Shown: positions 1 through 8,719 of the stretch, piece by piece
Position numbering within the stretch: position 1 is the first letter of the stretch
Layout: every line of letters starts with the position of its first letter
Assembly (NCBI GenBank): GCA_021846685.1
Contig: JAJZWL010000001.1
Span: forward strand, 73,018-137,017
From: a bacterium
GTDB taxonomy: Bacteria > Patescibacteria > Dojkabacteria > JAKAPS01 > JAJZLI01
Length of the DNA stretch: 64,000 bases
Reading direction: 5' to 3'
Position numbers and translations under genes: made by a program
Notes under the pieces: model-generated
What the model was told of the DNA's origin: nothing
Database searches by the model: none
What the model saw: the letters and a program-made list of their open reading frames with translations, nothing else

Positions 1-38
1 ATTTGTGATTTTATCTTTTAATACTTGGATGTCATCTA

Positions 39-692
39 TCATACTATTCTTCCTATTAAATATCCTAATAAAGCAGCTATCATACCTATTGTCATTATTT
101 CTATACCATTTATCAATCTAGATCTGCCTTTTTCAGTAGTCTTAACTAATCCTATTATAAATAAAGTCAGGGCTGATAACAACACTGAAATAATGATAGC
201 TATATGAGGTACAAAAAACATGTATGATAAAGTTGGAATTATAGCTCCAATAAGAAAGGATATTCCCATAAATGTGGCATCAATTATTGGGCTTGAAATT
301 TTATCTTTATCAAATCCAAGTACTAAATTAGACATTAGCTTACTTTCAAATGCAGGATATTTTTGAATGATCTTTAAAAAAGCAAATATATCATCATTTT
401 CAAGTTTTTCTAATTGAAGTTCTTTCTTGATTAATGAATCGGATTTTTCTTCAGAGTCTTTAGCTTTTACTTCCAAAACATCTCTTTGAGTTTTTGATCC
501 TAGATATGTTCCTGTTGCCATAGAAATAGCCCCACCCACACCTGCTGTTAAAGCTGATATAATTAATATTTTAGTATCGGTCACATATGCTAATGTAGTA
601 GTGAGTATGATTGTCGTTACGAGTCCATCTTGGATACCAAATACAATTTGTTTGATTTGGTATAGAAGGTCATTTCTGAATTTTTTCATCAC
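39..692 (-). CDS. VIT1/CCC1-family iron/manganese transporter
   Basis: Predicted integral membrane protein of 217 residues, close to the usual length of bacterial VIT-family proteins, which move Fe2+ or Mn2+ across a membrane. The family signature GIQDGLVT is at about residues 19-26 and GGAISMATGTYLGS at about 53-66. Two hydrophobic segments lie in the first 65 residues and three between about 138 and 214. A charged, Glu/Lys-rich cytoplasmic stretch (about 70-130) sits between them, where family members bind metal. The gene diverges from nusA. The substrate is inferred from the family only. It stops with TGA, evidence for the standard code. The 38 bases left of it hold no recognisable feature. 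Confidence 0.88.
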   Translation of the reverse strand: MMKKFRNDLLYQIKQIVFGIQDGLVTTIILTTTLAYVTDTKILIISALTAGVGGAISMATGTYLGSKTQRDVLEVKAKDSEEKSDSLIKKELQLEKLENDDIFAFLKIIQKYPAFESKLMSNLVLGFDKDKISSPIIDATFMGISFLIGAIIPTLSYMFFVPHIAIIISVLLSALTLFIIGLVKTTEKGRSRLINGIEIMTIGMIAALLGYLIGRIV

Positions 693-733
693 TCAAATAT
701 ATCATAGATTTTATTAAAAATGAATCTATTTTT

Positions 734-762
734 TTTACAGAATATTATTAATATGTTATACT
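734..762 (+). promoter_or_regulatory. Putative nusA promoter
   Basis: A TTTACA -35-like box (734-739) and a TATACT -10 box (757-762) are separated by 17 bases. The nusA ATG follows at 798, so a short leader is expected. No Shine-Dalgarno sequence is visible before the ATG. Confidence 0.5.
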
Positions 763-797
763 TGCGTATAAATATATATAAATTATAGATAAATATT

Positions 798-1859
798 ATG
801 GCTGCACAATCTGATTTTTTAATTGCTATTCATCAAATTGCTTCGGAAAGAGGCATTGATACTCAATCTGTAATAGATGCTGTAAATGAAGCCTTGATTG
901 CTGCATATAGAAAGGATTATCCTGCTGAAGAGGAAGATATTATTGAGGCAAAGATAGATGATACTACTGGGCAATTCATTATTATTGTTAATGGAAAAGA
1001 TTCTACTCCTAAAGACTTTGGTAGGATTGCATCTCAAACAGCTAAACAAGTTATACTTCAAAAGGTCTCTGAGGAGGAGAGGGATACATTACTTTCTCAG
1101 ATAGAAAAAAGAATGGGATCCTTGGAAATAGCTACAGTACAAAGATTTGATGGCCAAAATATAATAGTTGAGGTAGGGAAAATATCTGCAATTATGCCTC
1201 AATCTGAACAAATTTATGGAGAAATCCTTCGTCCAGGGGCAAAAATAAAAGTATATTTGAAGGAAATTCAAGAAATTCCAACTGGAGGTAGAAAATTAAT
1301 AGTATCTAGATCCTCTGATTTATTTATAAAGGCTTTGTTTGAAAATGAAGTTCCTGAGATAGCTAATTCTACTGTTATTATAAAAAATATTGCACGAGAA
1401 GCAGGTTCTAGGACTAAAGTTGCAGTATATTCAGACGCTCAAGGTATAGATCCTATAGGAGCTTGTGTTGGGCAAAGAGGTATGAGAATAATTTCTATGA
1501 CTAATGAGTTAGGTAGTGAAAAGATAGATATTATTCTTTGGGATGATGATCTTGAAAAATATATAAAAAATTCTTTATCTCCAGCTAAACCGGTTGCATT
1601 AAGATTTAATAAAGAAGAAAATCATGTAAGTGTTATTGTTCCTGAGGAACAACTATCTTTAGCTATTGGTAAGGATGGTCAAAATGTAAGGTTAGCAGCT
1701 AAACTAACTTCATGGAATATAGATATAGAATCTGATGGTGTAGTAACTTCTGATGAAGTCGTAACTGAAGACGCTAAAGAACCTATTGAAAATACTGATA
1801 AAGTTGATGAGAAAATTTCTACTAAAAATTCAACAAGCAAAACGAAAGAAAATAATTAA
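798..1859 (+). CDS. nusA: Transcription termination/antitermination factor NusA
   Basis: NusA binds RNA polymerase and nascent RNA and modulates pausing, termination and antitermination. The 353 residues run in the usual order: an N-terminal RNAP-binding domain (about 1-105), an S1 RNA-binding domain (about 106-175), then two KH domains. The KH motifs visible are GACVGQRGMRI and LAIGKDGQNVRLAAKL. After KH2 the protein ends in a Ser/Thr/Lys-rich tail and has none of the acidic C-terminal repeats of enterobacterial NusA. rimP, often just upstream in other bacteria, is absent. infB follows, the classical nusA-infB order. Confidence 0.96.
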   Translation: MAAQSDFLIAIHQIASERGIDTQSVIDAVNEALIAAYRKDYPAEEEDIIEAKIDDTTGQFIIIVNGKDSTPKDFGRIASQTAKQVILQKVSEEERDTLLSQIEKRMGSLEIATVQRFDGQNIIVEVGKISAIMPQSEQIYGEILRPGAKIKVYLKEIQEIPTGGRKLIVSRSSDLFIKALFENEVPEIANSTVIIKNIAREAGSRTKVAVYSDAQGIDPIGACVGQRGMRIISMTNELGSEKIDIILWDDDLEKYIKNSLSPAKPVALRFNKEENHVSVIVPEEQLSLAIGKDGQNVRLAAKLTSWNIDIESDGVVTSDEVVTEDAKEPIENTDKVDEKISTKNSTSKTKENN

Positions 1860-1885
1860 AAAAATCCAATAAGTATAGTATGTTT

Positions 1886-1914
1886 TTGTTTTAAGCTGTT
1901 TTTAGTGATATACT
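1886..1914 (+). promoter_or_regulatory. Putative infB promoter with extended -10
   Basis: TTGTTT (1886-1891) and TATACT (1909-1914) are 17 bases apart, with TG one base before the -10 (TGATATACT). The infB ATG starts only 13 bases after the -10, so the transcript would have about six untranslated bases. infB may therefore have its own leaderless message besides read-through from nusA. Confidence 0.45.
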
Positions 1915-1926
1915 AGCCTATATATA

Positions 1927-3438
1927 ATGCATAAAAAAGAAAAAGAGATACAATTAAAAAGACCTCCAGTTGTCACAATTATGGGTCATGTTGACCATGG
2001 AAAGACTTCTATCCTTGATGCTATAAAAAATACTAATACTATAACTCAAGAGGCTGGTGGAATTACTCAAAATATTAGTGCTTTTGATATTGAATTTAAA
2101 ACAAGGCATATAACTTTTATAGATACTCCTGGTCATGAGTTATTTTCTAATATGAGAAAAAATGGGGTTTTAATAACTGATTTAGTTCTATTAGTTATTG
2201 CTGTTGATGATGGTATTATGCCTCAAACAAAAGAGGTTATAAATATAATAAAAGAAAATAATTTAAAAACAATAGTAGTTTTTAACAAGATTGATCTTCC
2301 TTCAAATAATATACATAAAATAAAATCTGATCTTGCAAGAGAGGGGATTTTACTAGAAGGTTATGGAGGAGATGTTCCATTTCAAGAAATATCTGCAAAG
2401 TCAAAACAAGGAATAGATGAATTAATGGAGTTAATTTTTCTTCAATATGACTTTTTAGATGATATATATACTGCTGAAAATAATAATTCAATGGTTGTAT
2501 TAGAGTCATATAAAGATAATCATGTAGGAAATATTAGTCTGTGTATTGTAGAAAATGGAATAGTTAAAGTAGGGCAATATATTTACTCTTTATCTACAGG
2601 AGAACTTGGAAAAATAAGGTCTATAAAAAATGATAGAATGATGAGTATAAAAGAAGCAGGAGAATCTTGTCCTATATATATATCAGGCTCTAATAATTTT
2701 TTACAAGTTGGAGAGCAAGTACTTTTTTCAGATGTAAAATTAAATATAAAACCAGAGGAAATAAAATCACAAGAACAGGTCATAGAGAATACTGAAGAAT
2801 TATCTGAAGAAGAGATTTTTAAACTTGAAAATCCTATTAAAAAGCTTTCAATAATTGTCAAAGCTGATACAGTAGGTTCTTTAGATGCTATAGTCTCAGC
2901 TCTAAATGGAATAGAACTTAATAATATTGAAATTGATATATTTAGAAAAGAATTAGGAGATGTAATTGAAGAAGATTTAAATACTGCTAAAGATACATAT
3001 TCTGTAATAATTGGATTTAACATTAAATCTAATTCTAGAATTAAAAAAATGGCTCAAAATATGCATGTCATTATTATGACATATGATATTCTGTATAGAT
3101 TAGTTGAGGATGTTAAAGATGCAGCTGAGTCATTAATACCTCCTGAGTATATAGAAATTAATAATGGAAAGGCTGAAGTAAAGCAAATAATAAAATTATC
3201 CAACAAATCTTTAGTCTTAGGATCTTTAGTTTTTGAAGGTAAAATATTAAATTCGAGTAAGTGTAAAGTACTTAGAAAAGATGAGATTGTTTTTGAAGGC
3301 AAAATTATCTCTTTAAAGCATTTAAAAGATGAGGTTAAAGAAGTAAGTTCTGGTACAGAGTGTGGTATAATAGTATCTCCTAGTTTTGAAGCTGAGATAG
3401 GAGATACTATAGTTTCATATATATTAGATAAAGTGTAA
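1927..3438 (+). CDS. infB: Translation initiation factor IF-2
   Basis: GTPase that brings initiator tRNA to the 30S subunit and promotes subunit joining. The G domain starts almost at the N terminus: G1 GHVDHGKT at residues 20-27, G3 DTPGHE near 65, G4 NKID near 120. Domains II, III and the C-terminal initiator-tRNA-binding domain IV follow. At 503 residues it lacks the long N-terminal extension of most bacterial IF-2 (often 700-900 residues). This is reduction at the N terminus and does not affect the core. It follows nusA and precedes an NrnA-like gene, a common neighbourhood for infB. Confidence 0.96.
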   Translation: MHKKEKEIQLKRPPVVTIMGHVDHGKTSILDAIKNTNTITQEAGGITQNISAFDIEFKTRHITFIDTPGHELFSNMRKNGVLITDLVLLVIAVDDGIMPQTKEVINIIKENNLKTIVVFNKIDLPSNNIHKIKSDLAREGILLEGYGGDVPFQEISAKSKQGIDELMELIFLQYDFLDDIYTAENNNSMVVLESYKDNHVGNISLCIVENGIVKVGQYIYSLSTGELGKIRSIKNDRMMSIKEAGESCPIYISGSNNFLQVGEQVLFSDVKLNIKPEEIKSQEQVIENTEELSEEEIFKLENPIKKLSIIVKADTVGSLDAIVSALNGIELNNIEIDIFRKELGDVIEEDLNTAKDTYSVIIGFNIKSNSRIKKMAQNMHVIIMTYDILYRLVEDVKDAAESLIPPEYIEINNGKAEVKQIIKLSNKSLVLGSLVFEGKILNSSKCKVLRKDEIVFEGKIISLKHLKDEVKEVSSGTECGIIVSPSFEAEIGDTIVSYILDKV

Positions 3439-3473
3439 TACAATTTTCTGCCCCATTTATTTATAATATTTAA

Positions 3474-4583
3474 ATGGATAAAGAAAAAATTCTAACTAAA
3501 TTAGATAAAATAATTACTTCAAGTAATAAGATTCTTTTAGTTACAAATACTAGACCAACCCTTGATAGTGTTGCATCTCTTTTTTTGATGTGGCATTTTT
3601 TAACAGTTAATTTTAAAAAAAATGTTAATATTTATATCCCCAATTTTCCTCATAGGTTAGAATACTTATTCAATTATTCTATGTTAGAAAAAAAGGATAT
3701 CATTAATCTATTTTTAAGAGAATATAAATTGTCAGTTAAAAAACAAGACGGACAAGTAGATCATGTCCGATATGCTGATGACAATAAAAGTTTTAATTTT
3801 TTTATTGCACTTAAAAAAGGAGCACTAGATTTATCTTCAGTAAAACTAGATAAAGCTTCTTTTGAATATGATTTAATAGTGACTCTAGATGTGGAGGACC
3901 TTAATTTTATAGGAGATCTTTATAAGACATATAAATCTGATTTTGATAATTTTATTAAAATTGTGAACATAGATAGTCATGATAAGAATCTTAAATTTGG
4001 AGATTTAAATATACTTTCAACAGAATATTCTTCTACATCTGAAATAGTATTTAATCTCATTTCTCAGTTTGATAGTATTACTTCTCAAAAAGAGTATCAA
4101 TTAGTATTAATGAGTATTTTATCTAATACAGAGAACTTATCAGTAGGGAATATTCCTATAAAGACCTTCGAAAATTTGTCTATATTACAAACTAAGGGAG
4201 GCAGTATTAGAAATTCTATACTGGAAGTATATTCACCTTTGGATATACAAGATTTTAAAATTAAGGCTAATATATTAAAAAATATAACCGAATATAAATA
4301 TAAAGGAAAGAAATATTTATACTCAGTTATAAATAAAGGGGATATTCGCTCTTCATATCTTTCAGAGATTTATATGAAAGATGTTGATTTGACCTGTATT
4401 GCAGTAAAAGGAGATTCATTAAAGATTTATATTAAGGATTTTAAAAATAGACTCAATGAGAAAGTTCTTTTAAGTCAATTTAAAGATGTGAAATTTGATA
4501 GTGGGGTATATTCTTTTAATTCAGATAGTGAAAATATTGAAGATGTATTAGAGTTAATAGCTAATATTAAACTTGTTTCATAG
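3474..4583 (+). CDS. Degenerate DHH/NrnA-like protein
   Basis: 369 residues resembling the DHH phosphoesterase family (NrnA/RecJ-like oligoribonuclease or pAp phosphatase), a frequent neighbour of infB. The family motifs are present but altered. Residues about 24-35 read TNTRPTLDSVAS where active enzymes have a His/Asp-rich H-x-x-P-D-x-D-x-x-x-S pattern. The DHH triad is replaced by DSH in VNIDSHDKN, and the third Asp region reads VTLDVEDLN. The STSEIVFNL helix is recognisable. Several metal ligands are therefore missing, and I infer a catalytically weakened or repurposed protein. The 3' end overlaps the convergent pnp gene by 17 bases. Confidence 0.6.
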   Translation: MDKEKILTKLDKIITSSNKILLVTNTRPTLDSVASLFLMWHFLTVNFKKNVNIYIPNFPHRLEYLFNYSMLEKKDIINLFLREYKLSVKKQDGQVDHVRYADDNKSFNFFIALKKGALDLSSVKLDKASFEYDLIVTLDVEDLNFIGDLYKTYKSDFDNFIKIVNIDSHDKNLKFGDLNILSTEYSSTSEIVFNLISQFDSITSQKEYQLVLMSILSNTENLSVGNIPIKTFENLSILQTKGGSIRNSILEVYSPLDIQDFKIKANILKNITEYKYKGKKYLYSVINKGDIRSSYLSEIYMKDVDLTCIAVKGDSLKIYIKDFKNRLNEKVLLSQFKDVKFDSGVYSFNSDSENIEDVLELIANIKLVS

Positions 4584-6621
4584 ATAATTTTAACCTTCCT
4601 TGATCATCTTCTCCTATTAATTTTACTAAAACCTCTTGACCTTCTTTTACTACAGTATTAGCATCTTTAACAAATTCATCAGACATTTCAGATACATGTA
4701 CTAATCCAGAAATTGAAGGTGTTATATTAACAAATGCTCCAAAATTCATTACTTTTGCAACTTTTCCTTTATATATCTCTCCTATTTCTAATTCTTGTAC
4801 TATAGCAGAAATCATTTCAAGTGCAATATTTTTACTTTCTTCTGAAGTTGTTGCGATTGAGATTACTCCTTCATCAGAAATATCTATATCAGCTCCAGAT
4901 TTTTCAATAATATTTTTTATAACTTTTCCGCCAGGACCAATAAGTTCTCCTATTCTATCTTGTTTTACTTTCATAACCTCAATTTGAGGAGCATATTCAG
5001 AAATTTTTTCTCTTGGTTCTTTTAGTACTTTTAACATCTCTGAAAGTATGTATTCTCTAGCAGTTTTTGCCTGAATTAGGGCTTCAGATAATATATTAGC
5101 AGGGATACCTTTTAATTTATTATCCATTTGAAGTGCTGTAATACCATTAATAGTACCTGCAACTTTGAAATCCATATCTCCAAAATGATCCTCTGGTCCT
5201 TGTATATCAGTAAGAATAACGTAGTCTTTTTCTCCTTCTTCTTTAATTAATCCCATGGCAATACCAGATACTGGGGATTTAATTTTTACTCCTGCAGCCA
5301 TTAAAGATAGAGTAGATCCACAGACTGAAGCCATTGATGAAGAACCGTTAGATGAAAGCGTTTCTGATACAACTCTAATAGCATAAGGAAATTCTTCTAC
5401 TTTTGGAATTTCATTCTCTAAAGCTCTTTCTGCTAATGCTCCATGTCCTATATCTCTTCTTCCTGGATAATAAAGATTTCTACTTAATTCTCCAACTGAC
5501 CAACCAGGAAAATTGTAATAATGAAGATATCTTTTTGTTTCTTCTCCATCAATACTCTCTATAGTTTGTTGATGCCTTAATGGTGCTATAGTTGCAATTG
5601 ATAATACTTGAGTTTCTCCTCTTTGGAAAAGAGCTGAACCATGTGTTCTAGGAAGAATATCTATATCTATAGATAATTTTCTGACTTCATCAAATTTTCT
5701 TTTATCAGGCCTTATTTTATTTTTCAATATACCCTCTCTTGTTGTTTTTTTAGTTAATAGTTCGATAGCTTCACTAATTTGTCCATCTTCATACTTTTCA
5801 CTAAAAGCGTCTTTAATTTTATGATGCAAGTGCTTATCTTCTTCTTCCCACATTGATTTTTCTATATCTTTATAGAAGTCTTTGGTTATATCTTCTAATA
5901 ATTCTTGTGGGACTTCTACACTTCTATATTCTAATTTTTCAGGTTTAAATTCTTTTATAAAATCTTCTTGGAATTTGATGAAATCCTCTGATGCTTTTTT
6001 CCCGAATTCGATAGCTTTTATCATTAAATCTTCTTTAATACTATCTGCGCCACACTCTATCATTGATATAGAATCTTTAGTAGCTGATAAAGTTAAATTT
6101 AAAGGTAGGGTATTTATTATTTGTACTGAAGGATTTAATGTAAGTTCATCGTCTTTTAATCCTATATTTACTGATGCTACTGGACCTTCAAGAGGTATTC
6201 CTCCCAACATTAAAGCGAGAGATGCTGCATTGATAGCTAATATTCCTGGATCATTAATTTTGTCATAAGATAGCACATTTACTACTAATTGTACTTCATT
6301 TCTAAAATCCTCTGCAAATAAAGGTCGTAAAGATCTGTCTATAATTCTTGATTTTAATATTTCATCAGCAGAAGGTCTTCCTTCTCTTTTTATAAATCTA
6401 GAAGATGATATTATCCCACTGGCATATAACTTCTCTAAATACTCAACAGTTAATGGGAAAAAATTTATATATTCATCTTTTTCTTTAGTAACTACAGTAG
6501 CTAAAACAACTGTATCTCCTGCGGAAGCTAAAACTGAAGATAGAGCTTGTTGTGCTAATCGACCAGTTTCAAATGAATATTTTGTTCCGGCAATTTCAAC
6601 CTCTTTTCTTATCACACTCAT
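4567..6621 (-). CDS. pnp: Polyribonucleotide nucleotidyltransferase (PNPase)
   Basis: Phosphorolytic 3'-5' exoribonuclease, normally a trimer, acting in RNA decay. The 684 residues contain a first RNase PH domain, a helical linker, a second RNase PH domain (around PRTHGSALFQRGETQVL and GDMDFKVAGT), then a KH domain (RIGELIGPGGKVIK, about 555) and a C-terminal S1 domain (about 615-684). This is full family architecture and length. The start codon overlaps the rpsO stop by four bases, so the two are translationally coupled in the widespread rpsO-pnp operon. RNase J is encoded elsewhere in the window, giving two complementary RNases. Confidence 0.97.
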   Translation of the reverse strand: MSVIRKEVEIAGTKYSFETGRLAQQALSSVLASAGDTVVLATVVTKEKDEYINFFPLTVEYLEKLYASGIISSSRFIKREGRPSADEILKSRIIDRSLRPLFAEDFRNEVQLVVNVLSYDKINDPGILAINAASLALMLGGIPLEGPVASVNIGLKDDELTLNPSVQIINTLPLNLTLSATKDSISMIECGADSIKEDLMIKAIEFGKKASEDFIKFQEDFIKEFKPEKLEYRSVEVPQELLEDITKDFYKDIEKSMWEEEDKHLHHKIKDAFSEKYEDGQISEAIELLTKKTTREGILKNKIRPDKRKFDEVRKLSIDIDILPRTHGSALFQRGETQVLSIATIAPLRHQQTIESIDGEETKRYLHYYNFPGWSVGELSRNLYYPGRRDIGHGALAERALENEIPKVEEFPYAIRVVSETLSSNGSSSMASVCGSTLSLMAAGVKIKSPVSGIAMGLIKEEGEKDYVILTDIQGPEDHFGDMDFKVAGTINGITALQMDNKLKGIPANILSEALIQAKTAREYILSEMLKVLKEPREKISEYAPQIEVMKVKQDRIGELIGPGGKVIKNIIEKSGADIDISDEGVISIATTSEESKNIALEMISAIVQELEIGEIYKGKVAKVMNFGAFVNITPSISGLVHVSEMSDEFVKDANTVVKEGQEVLVKLIGEDDQGRLKLSMKQV

Positions 6622-6917
6622 TTCTTAAGACCCAGTTTCTTTATTAATACAGCATATCTTTCTTCGTCTATTGATCCAAGAAAAGAAATAATTCTTCTTC
6701 TTTTTCCAATAAGTTGTAATAATCCTCTTCTAGAGTGATTATCCTTTTTATTTTGTTTCAGATGTTCAGATAATTGAAGAATTCTTTGAGTAAATAATGC
6801 AGCTTGTACTTCAGGAGATCCATTATCACCTTCGTGAGTTGCAAAAGTTTTAATTATAGTATCCCTACTTTCTCCTAGAAAATTAATTTGATTATCTTTT
6901 TTTTCTTTATCAACCAT
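6618..6917 (-). CDS. rpsO: 30S ribosomal protein S15
   Basis: Primary 16S rRNA-binding protein of the 30S platform. It has 99 residues against about 88 in E. coli, the extra ones being N-terminal. The conserved helix-loop region HSRRGLLQLIGKRRRIISFL is intact. It is the first gene of the rpsO-pnp operon. The ATG is preceded by an A/T-rich leader containing an imperfect GCTC/GAGC hairpin (about 6930-6955), which might take part in S15 autoregulation, but that is speculative. Confidence 0.95.
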   Translation of the reverse strand: MVDKEKKDNQINFLGESRDTIIKTFATHEGDNGSPEVQAALFTQRILQLSEHLKQNKKDNHSRRGLLQLIGKRRRIISFLGSIDEERYAVLIKKLGLKK

Positions 6918-7003
6918 GGTTTTTATTTAACAAAAACAGCTCAAAATCACAGAGCCATATACATATATTATATTTTTTAGTAAAAGAAGCTTTATGGGTT
7001 TAA

Positions 7004-7032
7004 TATTAACACAAATCTTTTATAAAAGTCAA
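7004..7032 (-). promoter_or_regulatory. Putative rpsO-pnp promoter
   Basis: On the minus strand TTGACT (7027-7032) is followed after 17 bases by TTAATA (7004-7009). A TATAAT-like sequence nearer the gene (about 6967-6972) has no convincing -35. Either implies a transcribed leader of tens of bases before rpsO. Confidence 0.4.
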
Positions 7033-7536
7033 AATCATATAGTACGGATGTTAGTATAAGGTTATAAGTTAAATAGGTATGTATAAGATACATAGGTAGG
7101 GTATTTGAAGTTAGAGAATATTTGCAAAATAGAATTAGATAATTTGCCAAATACATTTATTTTAAATCTTTGGTTTTTATGATAGATAATATGAAAAATT
7201 TACAATGTAAGGGGAATATTAACTTTGTTTATTGAGAAGAAAGGATTATTGAGAAGAAAGGATTATTTTTTTGAGAAAATAATAATCGATCTGTATTAGT
7301 AGGGGGTTATAGATTTTTGATACAAGGAATTAAGTTTGAAATTTTAGCAGATGCATGTACATCTTTATATGGAACAAAAAATCATTTCTATTCCATTCAT
7401 AGTTCAAGGTATATTCTTGGGAAGTACAATGTTGTCACTCTTTCTGAAATTTGATTAAAAATGATGATTTAGTAAGATGTACTTTCATAAGTTGATTTAC
7501 TAGTTATATCACAGATATTTAATTGAAAGAGTAGTA
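7033..7536. other. Intergenic stretch, no gene seen
   Basis: About 500 A/T-rich bases between the rpsO promoter and the transglycosylase stop. I find no open frame with a recognisable product. The only structure seen is a perfect 17-base tandem duplication near 7231-7264. It may be decayed coding DNA or an untranslated spacer. Confidence 0.4.
7231..7264 (+). repeat. 17-bp tandem duplication
   Basis: ATTGAGAAGAAAGGATT occurs twice in immediate succession (7231-7247 and 7248-7264) and is followed by a related fragment TTTTTTTGAGAAAATAA. This is probably a replication-slippage product. No coding context. Confidence 0.8.
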
Positions 7537-8514
7537 TTAATTACTATTTTGTACTATAAAATAACAGCTCCATTGGTTACCTTTTCCGTCATGTAGCATT
7601 CTTGCCATATCTGCAATTTGTGCATAAGGATTTTCTATTCCAAATGAGGCATAAGGATTTTTAGCTGTATTAAAAGTAGTAGCCATGAATTGAGCTATTC
7701 CATAAGCTCCTGATGGATTTTGTGCTGTAGGTTCAAAATGACTTTCACAAGTTATTATCTTATTCATTAATATAGAATTTACTCCATAATTTGAAGCTGC
7801 TTGATTTATAAAATTTATATAATATTCTCTTCCAGTAGGATAGGATGATTCTGTAGGTATAGGCAAAATACTATTAGGAGGGCTTGGAGCTACTGGTTTA
7901 GGAGGGCTTGGAACTGCTGGTTTAGGAGAGCTCTGATTTACTTGTTTAACTTGTTTAAGAGGGCTTTGCTCTGTTAATTGAGTATTTTCTTCTTGAATGA
8001 GTTTATTTACAGCTTCTTTATTCAATAATGCTTCTTTAGAATTTGTTATTATAGGAGTAATTGGTCGTAGGCTTGTTGCTATAGGTATAAGATTGTTTGG
8101 TAGTAATCCTTGTTCTGGAGAATTTGTAATAGGAATAATTGGCAGTAATGTTGCGAGGGCTAATGTTCCTCGTCCTAATTTTTGTTTAAATGCAGTCAAT
8201 CTATCTTTAATTACTACTTTTTCTCTGGTAGGAATATTGCTATTTAATGCTGCATTATTAATGATAGCTAACTTTTCAGGGTCTAATGGGTGAAAAGCCG
8301 CATTAGCTTCATTAAAAAAAACAGAAAAAGCATAAATAGTTTTACTATCCATACTTATATTCCCTGAATTAGGCTTTTTTTTCTCTATAGCTGAAGATGT
8401 TCTTCTTATAGAAGCTGATAAAAGTTCTTTTTCATCTGCTATAAGATGGTCACCCTCTTTTGCTATTGCAACAGGAATTATATCCCTGTGCAAGACAGGT
8501 TCTCTTTCATACAT
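7537..8514 (-). CDS. Lytic transglycosylase-like (SLT) protein
   Basis: 325 residues. The C-terminal 100 residues form a lysozyme-like SLT domain: the glutamate in ITCESHFEP (about 250) fits the catalytic acid, followed by GAYGIAQFMATTF and the NPYAQIADMARML helix, as in soluble lytic transglycosylases that cleave peptidoglycan. The preceding 60 residues are a Pro/Ser-rich linker with near-repeats of SPPKPVAPSPPN. The N terminus has no classical signal peptide; one hydrophobic patch (LALATLLPIIPI, about 120) could be a membrane anchor. Likely role is cell-wall remodelling or attack at the surface, an inference. It reads away from the next gene. Confidence 0.75.
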   Translation of the reverse strand: MYEREPVLHRDIIPVAIAKEGDHLIADEKELLSASIRRTSSAIEKKKPNSGNISMDSKTIYAFSVFFNEANAAFHPLDPEKLAIINNAALNSNIPTREKVVIKDRLTAFKQKLGRGTLALATLLPIIPITNSPEQGLLPNNLIPIATSLRPITPIITNSKEALLNKEAVNKLIQEENTQLTEQSPLKQVKQVNQSSPKPAVPSPPKPVAPSPPNSILPIPTESSYPTGREYYINFINQAASNYGVNSILMNKIITCESHFEPTAQNPSGAYGIAQFMATTFNTAKNPYASFGIENPYAQIADMARMLHDGKGNQWSCYFIVQNSN

Positions 8515-8682
8515 AGGCTATGTTACAAAATACAAAGGATCAGTCATTCTTGCACGAACTTATAGTTTTTGTCAAATATTGAGAACTAATGAATGCTTAA
8601 TGCTATTGGGATAAGGGTTTTTAGATTGTCATAACCTTTATTATTTGTGCAAAATCGAAAAGTATTTCCTTTTATCTTTAAA

Positions 8683-8711
8683 TAGACAAGTGTATTGTTA
8701 TTTGTTAATAT
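8683..8711 (+). promoter_or_regulatory. Putative promoter of glycerate kinase gene
   Basis: TAGACA (8683-8688) and TAATAT (8706-8711) are 17 bases apart. The chosen ATG at 8720 lies about nine bases after the -10, so the message would be leaderless. This supports the internal ATG over the TTG at 8645. Confidence 0.4.
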
Positions 8712-8719
8712 TTTATATT

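Noticed and set aside
2583..3023. Long open frames opposite infB, pnp, the P-type ATPase and other genes
   Set aside because: They are antisense shadows with no recognisable domain and arise from AT-rich codon use on the coding strand.
8645..8719. TTG start for the glycerate kinase, and similar TTG extensions at 21508, 31545, 33545 and 41429
   Set aside because: In each case an ATG further in gives the family-like N terminus and often lies just after a -10 box; the extension overlaps the promoter or an upstream gene.
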